Shown: one piece after another, positions 56,896-64,000 of the stretch
Layout of the letters: each line of letters opens with the position of its first letter
Numbering within the stretch: position 1 is the stretch's first letter
Assembly (NCBI RefSeq): GCF_900113175.1
Contig: NZ_FOOK01000010.1
Location: forward strand, 1 to 64,000
Length of the DNA stretch: 64,000 bases
Reading direction: 5' to 3'
Origin: Planifilum fulgidum
GTDB lineage: Bacteria; Bacillota; Bacilli; Thermoactinomycetales; DSM-44946
Position numbers and translations under genes: made by a program
Notes under the pieces: model-generated
Seen by the model: the letters and a program-made list of their open reading frames with translations, nothing else
Databases searched by the model: none
Told to the model about the DNA's origin: nothing

Positions 56896-57183
56896 ATGCT
56901 TCATTTATATTCCTCCCGTCGCGTGCTTCCCGATCAGGCCAATTTGGTGGTGGACGAGATAAAAAAGAACATTTTGGAGGCGACGGAAGAGTGCGGAGCG
57001 AAACAGATTGATCTGTTTTACGCCGGACCCGCCACGATTGCCCTGTTTTTGGGGCATCGGTGGAACCCCATTCCCGCAGTGCAGTGTTATGAATATATCG
57101 GGAGAACGGAGAAATATGTTCCTTCATGTTTTTTAAAGCCCGGAGCGACGAACATCCCGCAGACGGGCATGAATGCGCGGTGA
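56896..57183 (+). pseudogene. C-terminal fragment of a SAVED-domain protein
   Basis: 95 codons. HLYSSRRVLPDQANLVVDEI, then QIDLFYAGPATIALFLGHRW and NPIPAVQCYEYIG, corresponds to the C-terminal half of SAVED domains, the cyclic-nucleotide sensors of CBASS effectors such as Cap4. The remaining SAVED half, the effector domain and any CD-NTase are missing. The fragment begins three bases after the terminator at 56867-56893, so it is unlikely to be transcribed efficiently. It is most likely a relic of a lost CBASS locus. Confidence 0.65.
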
Positions 57184-57346
57184 CCCCATGAGCCTGAGGA
57201 ATGCAGAAGGCGCCGGTGGCGGAACGGAATGGGCGCGGAGGACTTCGACATGCGGATGGGGGATTGCCGGGCGCACCGAAAAACGCAAAGATTCGGCTTT
57301 CGGCCGATCGGTGGCATAAAGCGCGCGGGGCGGCAGGCGCCGCCCC

Positions 57347-57712
57347 TCATTCCTTTGGTTTTGCCTCGTCCTTCCCCACCGGAATCTCGATATCCAGCAG
57401 AGGCGCATACTGCTGGCTTCCGAAGATGTCCCGTTCGCCGGGGCCGCCGCTGGGGGATTTGCGGTAAATGGTGAATTTGATGGCGCAGGCCGGATCGAAT
57501 TCCACAAAGTCGCAGATGCGTTCCTCCGGAATGCCGTACAGCCGGGCCACCGTTTCGCGGGTCAGTCGTTTGCTGGCCTTGACGAGCTCGTAGTTTTCCT
57601 TTTCCCGGAAAATGATGTCAAAGGTGATCTTGTCGGTGCCGGCGTTTTTGCTCCGGATCGTATTGGCCAGGTCCGACAATTTGACGGTCCGCGGGTTTTG
57701 GCCCCCGTTCAT
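57347..57712 (-). CDS. DUF4387 protein, partner of AtuA
   Basis: 121 residues: VKLSDLANTIRSKNAGTDKI, FDIIFREKENYELVKAS and CAIKFTIYRKSPSGGPGERD are the DUF4387 pattern. Proteins of this family are regularly encoded next to AtuA-like proteins, either as a separate gene or fused to it, so a heteromeric enzyme is likely. The start codon immediately follows the AtuA stop codon (TAG-ATG), indicating translational coupling. Reaction unknown. A GC-rich stem at 57327-57346 lies directly past its stop and may terminate the unit. Confidence 0.8.
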   Translation of the reverse strand: MNGGQNPRTVKLSDLANTIRSKNAGTDKITFDIIFREKENYELVKASKRLTRETVARLYGIPEERICDFVEFDPACAIKFTIYRKSPSGGPGERDIFGSQQYAPLLDIEIPVGKDEAKPKE

Positions 57713-59092
57713 CTATTCGTCCCCTCCCACTTCGATCATTTTCACCTGAAACAGCTCCATCGGATCGTCCACCGGAATGACGTGGTTCATGGTCCACCGG
57801 TACGCCGCGGTGGCCGGCAGCACCTCGTCGACGACGAAGGCGGCGGTGCCGGCGGTCCCCTTCACCTCCGGCAGACGGGCGTAGAACAGCTGCCGGGTGC
57901 CCATCAGCGTGATTTCTTCCGCCAGCTTTTTCGTGGGCGCCACGCCCTCCACCACGACGCACAGCTCGTGGGAGCGGATTTCCTTGACAGGCTCCAACTC
58001 GCCCATCACGCCGTTTTTCCCATAAATCTTGAAATCCAGGTGATAATCCACGCCTTGGAACGTTTCCCGCACCTGGCCGGCGGCCCATTCCACCACCCGG
58101 TCGATGTTCCGGATCATGTACGGATCCCGGATGCCGGCAATGCCGATGTATTTTTCACCGACTTTCCCGGACCCTTCCAGTTTGACCTTGATCTTGCCTT
58201 CCGTCGGGATGAATTTGGAGCCGGTGATGCGGCAGGTTTTTTCATCGTACTGCTCGTACCGACAATGGGTCATGTCCAGCATTCCGCCCGCCACGTACTC
58301 GTAGTAGGGGTTGGATCGTTCATACATGGCGTGTCCGGCGACGGACGCCACCGTGCAGCGCTGCTTCGGATGCATGGCCGTCACTTTGACGTCCTCGTGG
58401 GTGATGGTGCCGATGACCGTTTCCTTGGCTCCGTAGGGTTCGGCGCAGAACGAGGCGCACTCCAGCACTTTTCCCAGGTAATACGCCAGGTCCTCCGGGA
58501 AACCTTCCCAGATGGCCGGCGCGGCAAACACCGCGCAGTCGCTGGAACGGCCGCCGATGATGACATCGGCCCCCATCTCCAGCGCCCGGATGTAGGGATG
58601 CACGCCGGCCACGGCGACGATGCGGTCCGTCTTTTCCAGGTCTTCCAAGGTCAAGGGGGAGCGGCCGTCCAATCCTTCGATGACGACGCCCGCTTCCATT
58701 TTCTTTTTGATATAGGCCTTATCCACTTCGGAATAGAAATACGCCAGCTTGAATTTCGGCAGGCGGTGCTCCTTGGCCAAATCCTTTATGATCTGAACGT
58801 ACAAATCAACCCGGCTGTTGGAACCGGTGTCGCCGGCGGAACCGATGATCATGGGCACCCCTTGTTCCCGCGCCTTGACCAGCATCAGTTCCAGATCGTG
58901 CTTTTGCCACTCGTACATGCCCACCGACTTGTCGGCGCCCAGGGGCGCCGGGCCGATGTCGTCACTTCCCGAGTCGCAGCAATAGTAGTCCGGGCGGGTG
59001 GCGGCGCCGATGAAAAAGCTTTCCTCTTTCGTCGGTGCAAAACCCAGATGGCCGTTGGGACAGAGGATGCGCAGCTGCTGTTTCTTTGCCAT
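57713..59092 (-). CDS. AtuA-family protein (acyclic terpene utilisation, DUF1446)
   Basis: 459 residues. The N-terminal LRILCPNGHLGFAPTKEESF, then YYCCDSGSDDIGPAPLGADK, MIIGSAGDTGSNSRVDLYVQ and VIIGGRSSDCAVFAAPAIWE, are AtuA-family segments. AtuA is required for growth on acyclic terpenes in Pseudomonas, but related proteins occur in many catabolic clusters and the reaction is not firmly known. The start at 59092 follows GAGAGGAG; the frame upstream to 59137 is excluded. It is transcribed divergently from a TRAP-type permease, sharing an operator-rich intergenic region. Confidence 0.85.
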   Translation of the reverse strand: MAKKQQLRILCPNGHLGFAPTKEESFFIGAATRPDYYCCDSGSDDIGPAPLGADKSVGMYEWQKHDLELMLVKAREQGVPMIIGSAGDTGSNSRVDLYVQIIKDLAKEHRLPKFKLAYFYSEVDKAYIKKKMEAGVVIEGLDGRSPLTLEDLEKTDRIVAVAGVHPYIRALEMGADVIIGGRSSDCAVFAAPAIWEGFPEDLAYYLGKVLECASFCAEPYGAKETVIGTITHEDVKVTAMHPKQRCTVASVAGHAMYERSNPYYEYVAGGMLDMTHCRYEQYDEKTCRITGSKFIPTEGKIKVKLEGSGKVGEKYIGIAGIRDPYMIRNIDRVVEWAAGQVRETFQGVDYHLDFKIYGKNGVMGELEPVKEIRSHELCVVVEGVAPTKKLAEEITLMGTRQLFYARLPEVKGTAGTAAFVVDEVLPATAAYRWTMNHVIPVDDPMELFQVKMIEVGGDE

Positions 59093-59130
59093 GATCTGAG
59101 CTCCTCTCAGAAAATTTGGCACAAGAGATA

Positions 59131-59160
59131 TTGACATGACATGTTATTACATGATTTAAT
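59131..59160 (+). promoter_or_regulatory. Promoter of the TRAP permease unit with internal operator-like site
   Basis: Perfect TTGACA, 18-bp spacer, TTTAAT. Inside the spacer ATGTTATTACAT (59141-59152) resembles the two palindromes downstream. Confidence 0.55.
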
Positions 59161-59162
59161 AA

Positions 59163-59174
59163 TGGTAATTATCA
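59163..59174. promoter_or_regulatory. Palindromic operator 1 of the AtuA/TRAP divergon
   Basis: TGGTAATTATCA, near-perfect palindrome just after the TRAP -10, covering the predicted start. The flanking AATGG/CAC matches operator 2 in inverted orientation. Confidence 0.6.
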
Positions 59175-59225
59175 CACAGTATATCATACCGGCAACATTT
59201 CCTAAAGTCAAGGTTTTGGAAAAAG

Positions 59226-59237
59226 TGGTTATTACCA
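59226..59237. promoter_or_regulatory. Palindromic operator 2 of the AtuA/TRAP divergon
   Basis: TGGTTATTACCA, palindromic, 63 bp from operator 1 (six DNA turns). The same side of the helix would allow looping by one repressor, most likely the GntR-UTRA protein at 61926. Confidence 0.6.
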
Positions 59238-59339
59238 TTCATCTGCCGTTTGGGGGGTGGCCCGTTACAGCAGGAATTTGTAAGCGGTCACATGTTGGAA
59301 CATTTCGGAAACAATAAAGGGAGTGAGGAGGAGAGAGGG

Positions 59340-60704
59340 ATGCTGGGGTTGCCGATGGCCATTTGGTATCTCATCTTCCTGTTGTTCTTCGTGGCCGTCC
59401 TGTTCGTCGGTTTCAAGCGGCCGATATACGAAGTGATGGCTTTGGCCTTCGTCTTTATCGTGGTTATTACCGGCCGCTTTGACCTCTTTTGGCCGTCCCT
59501 TTTATATCCGTCCACCAGCAGTCTGTTTTACGCCATTTTTGCCTTTTTGGTGGTTGCGGTCATTTTCGATGAGACGAAAGTGGTGGAACGGATCATCAAT
59601 TTGATCATGTCCGTGGTCGGCCGTTTTCGCGGAGGCGCCGGCTATGTGGCGCTGCTGGCCAGCACGTTCATGGCTTCGCTGTCCGGCTCCGGTCCCGGAA
59701 ATGTGGCGACCACCGGTGTGTTCACCATTCCGACAATGAAGCGAACCGGTTATTCGCCGGCGCTGGCGGCCACGACGGAAATGTCCAGCAGCATGTTGGG
59801 AAACATCATTCCCCCCTCCGGAATCGTGCTGTTGACCTACGGCATTTTGGATGAATTGCACCCGGGCAGCATTTCGTCCAGCGCCTGGATGATGGCCGCT
59901 TACGGGGTGGGGTTGTGGTTCTTCCTGCAGCGCTGGCTCACCCTGTGGGTGTTTTGCCGTTATTACAAGGTGGAGCCGGTTCCGGCCCGGGAGCGGCCCC
60001 GGTTGGGCGCGAGCCTGCGAACCGGCTGGTCGGCCCTCCTGTTGCCGTTGTTGATTTTTCTTCCGCTGCTGCTCGATGCGCAGATGAAGGATTGGCTCAC
60101 CGCCCGGCTCGGAGAGGCCGGTGCCGAAGCGTATTCCACTTCGGTGCTGATGTTTACGCCGGGGTTGGCGGCGGCCTATGCGCTGGGAATCGGCCGGAGG
60201 GCGGTCGGAGGATTTGACTGGCGAAAAATCCACGCCATGTTTCGGAAGACGATCGACAAGGTGGTGCCCATCGGGGTCACCATCTATATGGCTTATGCCA
60301 TTTCGCAGGTGTTCGTCGGCCTGGAGGCCACCAATGCCATCGAAAAGTGGTTTGTCTCCCTCGGTCTGCCGGTCTGGGCGTTGATTCTTGTTTTGCCCCT
60401 CTTCTTCATGGTGTTGGGAATGGTATTGCCCGGTTCATCCCAGATCGCCATTTTGGGCGGGGCCGTGATCGCGGCCTTCGGCACGCTGGGAGGCGACCCG
60501 GTGCTGTTTGCGGCGCTGCTGCCGGCCATGACGGGAGCGTTGGAAGGGATGACGCCCCCCTTGGCGCTGGGGATGTACGTGGCCATGGGAATTGCCGGTT
60601 CGGGCTTTAAGGAGACGGCGAAATTGACGATCGTCTGGGTCGCGTGCCACGTGTTGCTGAGCATGGTGCTGTTGACCGGGTGGTTGCCCATTTACGGATT
60701 GTGA
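59340..60704 (+). CDS. TRAP transporter large permease-like protein (DctM family)
   Basis: About 454 residues with twelve or more hydrophobic helices. Typical TRAP/IT-superfamily segments are STFMASLSGSGPGNVATTGV, TIPTMKRTGYSPALAATTEM and MLGNIIPPSGIVLL; the last recurs in DctM proteins. It should import a carboxylate-like substrate using the ion gradient. No periplasmic binding protein (DctP) is encoded beside it, and the next gene may replace the small DctQ subunit. The ATG at 59340 follows GGAGGAGAGAGGG; upstream in-frame ATGs are unsupported. Confidence 0.8.
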   Translation: MLGLPMAIWYLIFLLFFVAVLFVGFKRPIYEVMALAFVFIVVITGRFDLFWPSLLYPSTSSLFYAIFAFLVVAVIFDETKVVERIINLIMSVVGRFRGGAGYVALLASTFMASLSGSGPGNVATTGVFTIPTMKRTGYSPALAATTEMSSSMLGNIIPPSGIVLLTYGILDELHPGSISSSAWMMAAYGVGLWFFLQRWLTLWVFCRYYKVEPVPARERPRLGASLRTGWSALLLPLLIFLPLLLDAQMKDWLTARLGEAGAEAYSTSVLMFTPGLAAAYALGIGRRAVGGFDWRKIHAMFRKTIDKVVPIGVTIYMAYAISQVFVGLEATNAIEKWFVSLGLPVWALILVLPLFFMVLGMVLPGSSQIAILGGAVIAAFGTLGGDPVLFAALLPAMTGALEGMTPPLALGMYVAMGIAGSGFKETAKLTIVWVACHVLLSMVLLTGWLPIYGL

Positions 60705-60733
60705 TTAGAAAAGGGAGAGAAGGAGGGCTTGGC

Positions 60734-61018
60734 GTGGGAAAAATCGGGGAACTGTTGCATCATGTGTATGCGTTGATCGCCTTTGCGACTCTGGCCCTGG
60801 GATTTGTGGTCTGCCTGCTGTTTGCCTTCGGCATCGTCGTCGGCGGCCCGCCGGGTGAATCGGCGGCGGCACGGGCGGGGCAATTGATGCAGTGGGCCAT
60901 CCGCCTGGCGGCGATCGCCGTGTTTGCCGGCCTTCTGAACATGTATTTGACGAAGCGGCACACGTTGACCTTGAAGGGCGAGATTCCGCCGGGGCAACCC
61001 GATAAGAAGGGAGCATAA
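60734..61018 (+). CDS. Small two-helix membrane protein, possible TRAP accessory subunit
   Basis: 94 residues with two membrane helices (VYALIAFATLALGFVVCLLF and WAIRLAAIAVFAGLLNMYL) and a polar C-terminus. It is shorter than DctQ, which has four helices. It lies 29 bp after the permease gene and starts with GTG behind GAAGGAGGG, so it is co-translated. A reduced small subunit for the permease is a reasonable guess; no family is recognised. Confidence 0.6.
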   Translation: MGKIGELLHHVYALIAFATLALGFVVCLLFAFGIVVGGPPGESAAARAGQLMQWAIRLAAIAVFAGLLNMYLTKRHTLTLKGEIPPGQPDKKGA

Positions 61019-61052
61019 GTGAAATGCGCCGCCGGGCGGGTGAGGGAAGCCG

Positions 61053-61823
61053 ATGACATGGGATGGAGAGAAAAACCGGCCGCTTTGCATCGGGGTGACA
61101 GCGCCCGTCGACCGGGGCGAAGCCGCCGACCTGTATCCGGGCCATCCGCTATTGTATTTGGAACGAACGTACCTGGACGCATTGCAGTCCCACGGAATGA
61201 TGCCGCTCATCCTTCCGCCCGTCGACGATGAGAAGTGGCTGATGCGGTATGTGTCGCAGATCGACGGATTGCTGTTGACGGGGGGAGGTTATTTGCCCCT
61301 GGAGGGCGATCCTTCCCGCTTGCCGGGATTGGAAGGTACCGGGCGGGAGCGGTTCGCTTTTGAAATGGCGCTTCTGGAAGCGGTCGTGCCGACCGGTATG
61401 CCGGTGATGGGCATCTGCCGGGGCTGCCAAATGATCAATGCGTTTTTCGGCGGGAGCCTGGTCAACCTTTCCGCGGAGGGAACGGCGCGGCATCATCAGG
61501 AGAAAAGGAAAATTCCCGGTCACGTGCCGGTGCACGGGCTGAAGGTGGACCCCGGCAGCCGTGTGGCGGCCTGGACCGGCCAAACCGAAATCCGGGTCAA
61601 TTCCTTTCACCGGCAGGTCATCGCGCGTCCGGGAAAAGGGTTGACGGTGACCGCCAGGTGCGCCGAGGACGGGGTGGCGGAGGTCGTGGAGGCGCAAGAT
61701 CACCCTTGGCTGGTGGGATTTCAGTTTCACCCGGAAAAATTGTGGCGAACGGAACCGGTCTGGTCCAACGTGTTCCGGTCCTTTCGGGAGGCCGCACGCG
61801 CATACCGGAGCGGGCAAGCGTAG
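61053..61823 (+). CDS. Class I glutamine amidotransferase-like hydrolase (peptidase C26, PuuD-like)
   Basis: 256 residues. The nucleophile Cys-122 is in MGICRGCQMINAFFGG and the His-Glu pair in GFQFHPEK. VNSFHRQVI is typical of gamma-glutamyl-GABA hydrolase (PuuD) relatives, as is the N-terminal LCIGVTAPVDRG. It probably cleaves a gamma-glutamyl conjugate in the cytoplasm. Its place after a carboxylate permease suggests it acts on the imported compound. The start GAGGGAAG-ATG lies 34 bp after the small membrane protein. Confidence 0.85.
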   Translation: MTWDGEKNRPLCIGVTAPVDRGEAADLYPGHPLLYLERTYLDALQSHGMMPLILPPVDDEKWLMRYVSQIDGLLLTGGGYLPLEGDPSRLPGLEGTGRERFAFEMALLEAVVPTGMPVMGICRGCQMINAFFGGSLVNLSAEGTARHHQEKRKIPGHVPVHGLKVDPGSRVAAWTGQTEIRVNSFHRQVIARPGKGLTVTARCAEDGVAEVVEAQDHPWLVGFQFHPEKLWRTEPVWSNVFRSFREAARAYRSGQA

Positions 61824-61925
61824 CGGCTCCCTTTTTCTTTCCTTATTTCCATCCATGACAAAACCGGTTAAGATGAATGTGAACACTTTCTATGGATGGT
61901 GTAACGGCGCAAGGAGGTCATCAGA

Positions 61926-62666
61926 TTGCCGTCGGGGTCAGGCCAACCGTTGTACAAACAGTTGGTAGCCTATTTTAAAGAAAAGATCGAATCCGGGGAA
62001 TGGGCGGTGGGGACACAGATCCCCTCCGAACGGGAGTTGTGCAAGCAATTTGACGTCAGCCGGATTACGGTTCGGCAGGCGATCGCCGTGGCGGAAAAAG
62101 AGGGATTGCTGCAGGCGGTCCAAGGGAAAGGAACCTTTGTGGCCAAGCCGAAGATTCACCAGGAGCTGCAACAGATCACCAGCTTCAAGGAAACGATGAC
62201 CATGTGGGGGATGGTGCCGCGCACCAAAGTGTTGCGCATCGAGAGCGAGCCCGCCGATCTTGCCATCGCTTCCGTGTTGGGGATCCCGGAAGGCGGCCCC
62301 GTGGTCCATCTGGAATTGATCGGCTATGGTGACGATTTGCCGATGGTGTATTACCATTCCACGTTTTCCCACCCGATCGGAAAGCGGCTGGCGGAAGAGG
62401 CGAAGAAGCTGGAGGAAGCGGGGGAAGGGTTTTCCACCTATGATTTGTATGCCAGGGCCGGTCTGGAACAACCCGGCATGGTCAAACAGACCTATGAAGT
62501 GGGAGCCGCCTCGGCCCGGGTGGGCGAATTGTTGCAAATTCCGGAAGGACAGCCGCTGTTTCACGTCACGTCCATTTTCAGCTCCAGGGCGGAGCGTCCT
62601 TTGGAATTTCGCACGGCATACTACCGCGGGGACAAATACAAGTTTTACATCACCCGCAGACTGTGA
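61926..62666 (+). CDS. GntR-family regulator with UTRA domain, likely AtuA/TRAP controller
   Basis: 246 residues. The winged helix is QPLYKQLVAYFKEKIESGEW then SERELCKQFDVSRITVRQAI, linked by GKGTFVAKPKIHQELQ to a UTRA domain ending RPLEFRTAYYRGDKYKFYI. The TTG start follows AAGGAGGT. It lies after the C26 gene at the end of the plus-strand run and is the only regulator in this cluster, hence the probable reader of the TGGTAATWAYCA palindromes in the AtuA/TRAP intergenic region. The ligand is unknown. Confidence 0.85.
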   Translation: MPSGSGQPLYKQLVAYFKEKIESGEWAVGTQIPSERELCKQFDVSRITVRQAIAVAEKEGLLQAVQGKGTFVAKPKIHQELQQITSFKETMTMWGMVPRTKVLRIESEPADLAIASVLGIPEGGPVVHLELIGYGDDLPMVYYHSTFSHPIGKRLAEEAKKLEEAGEGFSTYDLYARAGLEQPGMVKQTYEVGAASARVGELLQIPEGQPLFHVTSIFSSRAERPLEFRTAYYRGDKYKFYITRRL

Positions 62667-63059
62667 CGGGCGCTCCGGCGGGGTTTGGGGGCCTTTCGGG
62701 CGGCGCTATGTTCCTTCCATTTTTCCGGAAAAGCTAAAACGGGCCGACTCCCGGGAAGTGCCGTCTGGTTCCCCGCGGCTCCGGCTTGTGAAATGGGTCC
62801 TGCGTGACCCATGTTTCCGCTGTGGCGGCGCGGCTTCTTCCCCTCACCCGTGCACTGAAGGATATGGCCCACCGGCAGGCCCGTGGCGTGGAGAGTTGGC
62901 GCGCCGCGGGCCACTTTCATCCGATGGTTTTTGGCGGCTGCCCTGGCGTGAAGGCTCATCTCCCAGATGGCGTGAGGATGGCTTCGGAACCGGGAATGTT
63001 GCAGCAAAAAGTTCATCCTCCTGCAGCCAAGGGTTCGACTCCGGGACGACGAAAGGTGA
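62667..63059. other. Intergenic stretch, nothing recognised
   Basis: About 390 bp after the GntR gene. Open frames cross it in several phases without motif. A T-arm-like GGGTTCGACTCC near 63031 has no tRNA around it. Confidence 0.4.
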
Positions 63060-63350
63060 TTTTTGGGGCCGACTCATCTCATAATGGGAAGAAGAAACAC
63101 CGGATGACCGCATCCCATTTGAGGCGGTGGAGATGCAGATGGGCGGCGACCCGGCATGTGGTGATGGAAATGAATATTGGACCGGTGGCGGACAAGCCGT
63201 CGGAGGACGGGGCGCGGAGGATCTTCATTCAGGCAAAGCGGTGGAGCGGATCGGAAAAAGCGGTGATGCAGACCTTTGGCGAATGTTTTGGAAGCGAGAG
63301 CGGAAGGAGGGTTGGATCACTAAAGAGACCGCATTGGGAAGAAATCGTCC
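63060..63350 (+). pseudogene. Frameshifted remnant of an Mrr-type restriction nuclease
   Basis: One frame holds RRIFIQAKRWSGSEKAVMQTF (63215 on), close to the Mrr catalytic segment with its QAK triad part and following VQ-F helix. The next expected block, a G-[VF]-[FI]-T strand, appears as RKEGWITKETALG near 63304 but in the frame shifted by one base. A CGDGN segment upstream, in yet another frame, may correspond to the Mrr GDGGID motif. At least two frameshifts are implied. Mrr enzymes cut modified DNA. The wreck directly precedes a helicase gene, as in defence islands. Confidence 0.45.
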
Positions 63351-63450
63351 CCACGGATAACGAGCGACCGGTCATGATTTCGGAACGGCCCGCAGAGGAC
63401 ACTGTGGATTCCGATTGCCTGGAAGTGAAACGCCCTTGCGGAGGTGCGCC

Positions 63451-64000
63451 ATGACTTATCCCATCGGTTCCCGCGTCAAAATCCGGGGAGAGGAATGGCT
63501 GGTTCAGGATGTTCGTCCCACGGAAACCGGACATTACGCCGTCCGGGTGGTCGGGTTGTCGGAAGTGGTGCGGGATCACCAGGCCACTTTCCTCACTTCG
63601 ATCGATCCGATTGATCCCATCAGACCGGAGGACGTGGAATTTGTTCCCGACGATTCCCCCGGGTATCGCCGGACCAAACTGTTCCTGAATGCCCTGATGA
63701 TGCGCACGCCGATCCTGGGCTCGGAGGTCACCGTGCGGGGGCAGGCGGCGATGGACGACAGCGATTATCAGTACGTGCCCACCCAGATGGCCCTGGAAAG
63801 GCTTCGCCCCCGCATTTTGATCGCCGACGGCGTGGGTTTGGGCAAAACCATCGAAGCCGGCGTGATGCTTGCCGAGCTGATCCGCCGCGGCCGGGGACGG
63901 CGGGTGCTGGTGGTGGCCCCTCGGTCGATGCTGGAGCAGCTGCAAAAGGAGATGTGGACGCGCTTCTCGATTCCGCTGATGCGGCTGGATTCCGTGGGGA
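63451..64000 (+). CDS. SNF2-family helicase, N-terminal part (DrmD/HepA-like), cut by window edge
   Basis: The frame is open from the ATG at 63451 to the window end (183 codons). The N-terminus (YPIGSRVKIRGEEWLVQDVR) has a small beta domain like DISARM DrmD. The pattern YQYVPTQMALERLRPRILIA and Walker A DGVGLGKTIEAG (Lys-132) is the SNF2/HepA type. GGAGGTG precedes the start. DrmD is the helicase of class 1 DISARM; other SNF2 proteins with the same N-terminus occur outside DISARM, and the decisive drmMI/drmA/drmB genes would lie beyond the window. Defence function is therefore a suggestion. Confidence 0.75.
   Translation, partial: MTYPIGSRVKIRGEEWLVQDVRPTETGHYAVRVVGLSEVVRDHQATFLTSIDPIDPIRPEDVEFVPDDSPGYRRTKLFLNALMMRTPILGSEVTVRGQAAMDDSDYQYVPTQMALERLRPRILIADGVGLGKTIEAGVMLAELIRRGRGRRVLVVAPRSMLEQLQKEMWTRFSIPLMRLDSVG

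Noticed and set aside
63025-63050. T-arm-like GGGTTCGACTCC
   Set aside because: No acceptor, D or anticodon arm around it and no CCA end; not a tRNA.
62804-63454. Plus-strand open frame ending in a four-base overlap with the SNF2 helicase start
   Set aside because: Only its middle part resembles Mrr, and the expected next motif is in another frame; treated as a frameshifted pseudogene rather than an intact gene.

Overview
The window looks like chromosome of a GC-rich, thermophilic, spore-forming Bacillota, most likely a Thermoactinomycetaceae member (Planifilum/Polycladomyces-like; this is inference). The signs are Bacillus-type gene order (rapZ-yvcK-whiA-crh; cggR-gapA-pgk-tpiA-gpmI-eno-secG-est-rnr-smpB-ssrA), a spore photoproduct lyase, a secreted protease very close to Thermoactinomyces thermitase, many GTG/TTG starts with strong Shine-Dalgarno sequences, and roughly 60% GC.

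Layout. 0-1.7 kb: the 3' end of an IS1182-type transposase, then a gene-poor stretch. 1.7-6.4 kb: ROK glucokinase, rapZ, yvcK, whiA, a Crh-like HPr and an unknown protein, ending at a strong terminator. 6.5-9.4 kb: a polytopic His-rich membrane protein, a TM2 protein and a thermitase. 10.6-15.3 kb: an oxygen-response cluster with an LpdD-like protein, hemerythrin, an Fnr with C-terminal Fe-S cysteines, a YwiC-like membrane protein, a second Crp/Fnr regulator and a radical SAM/SPASM protein. 15.5-18.3 kb: clpP, tRNA-Arg and rpoN. 18.3-30.3 kb: the glycolytic operon, secG, esterase, RNase R, SmpB, tmRNA and tRNA-Thr. 31.1-36 kb: a GntR regulator, an ABC sugar importer without its own ATPase, and a Nif3 protein. 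36-40.7 kb: an enoyl-CoA hydratase-like gene and an amino-sugar/tagatose-type operon (GntR, SIS isomerase, class II aldolase, PfkB kinase). 40.7-43 kb: two DUF1538 membrane proteins with a tandem PII-like protein. 43.3-48.6 kb: a PLP dehydratase, splB, tRNA-Ala, a UbiB-like kinase, a phasin-like protein and small proteins. 49.7-57.2 kb: a large DUF4011-type helicase-nuclease, an acyl-CoA-dehydrogenase-like flavoprotein, an EVE protein, a pseudokinase-like membrane protein and a SAVED-domain remnant. 57.3-62.7 kb: a divergent AtuA-DUF4387 / TRAP permease / class I amidotransferase / GntR cluster. 63-64 kb: a decayed Mrr-like nuclease and the start of a SNF2-type helicase.

How the parts work together. 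Central sugar metabolism appears doubly wired to CggR. The 36-bp tandem CggR operator is found downstream of the cggR-gapA promoter, and an operator of the same geometry overlaps the -35 of the glucokinase-rapZ-yvcK-whiA-crh promoter. The oxygen-response cluster carries three Fnr-type palindromes, each centred exactly 29.5 bp from the first base of a -10 hexamer, which is class II activator geometry. The right third mixes catabolic genes with candidate antiviral genes and gene wrecks, as expected of a worn defence island.

The best candidates for undescribed biology are the DUF1538/DUF1538/tandem-PII operon, the CggR-like control of the yvcK operon by a second operator, and the AtuA-DUF4387/TRAP divergon with its repeated palindromic operator. 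All functions are read from sequence motifs without database searches.
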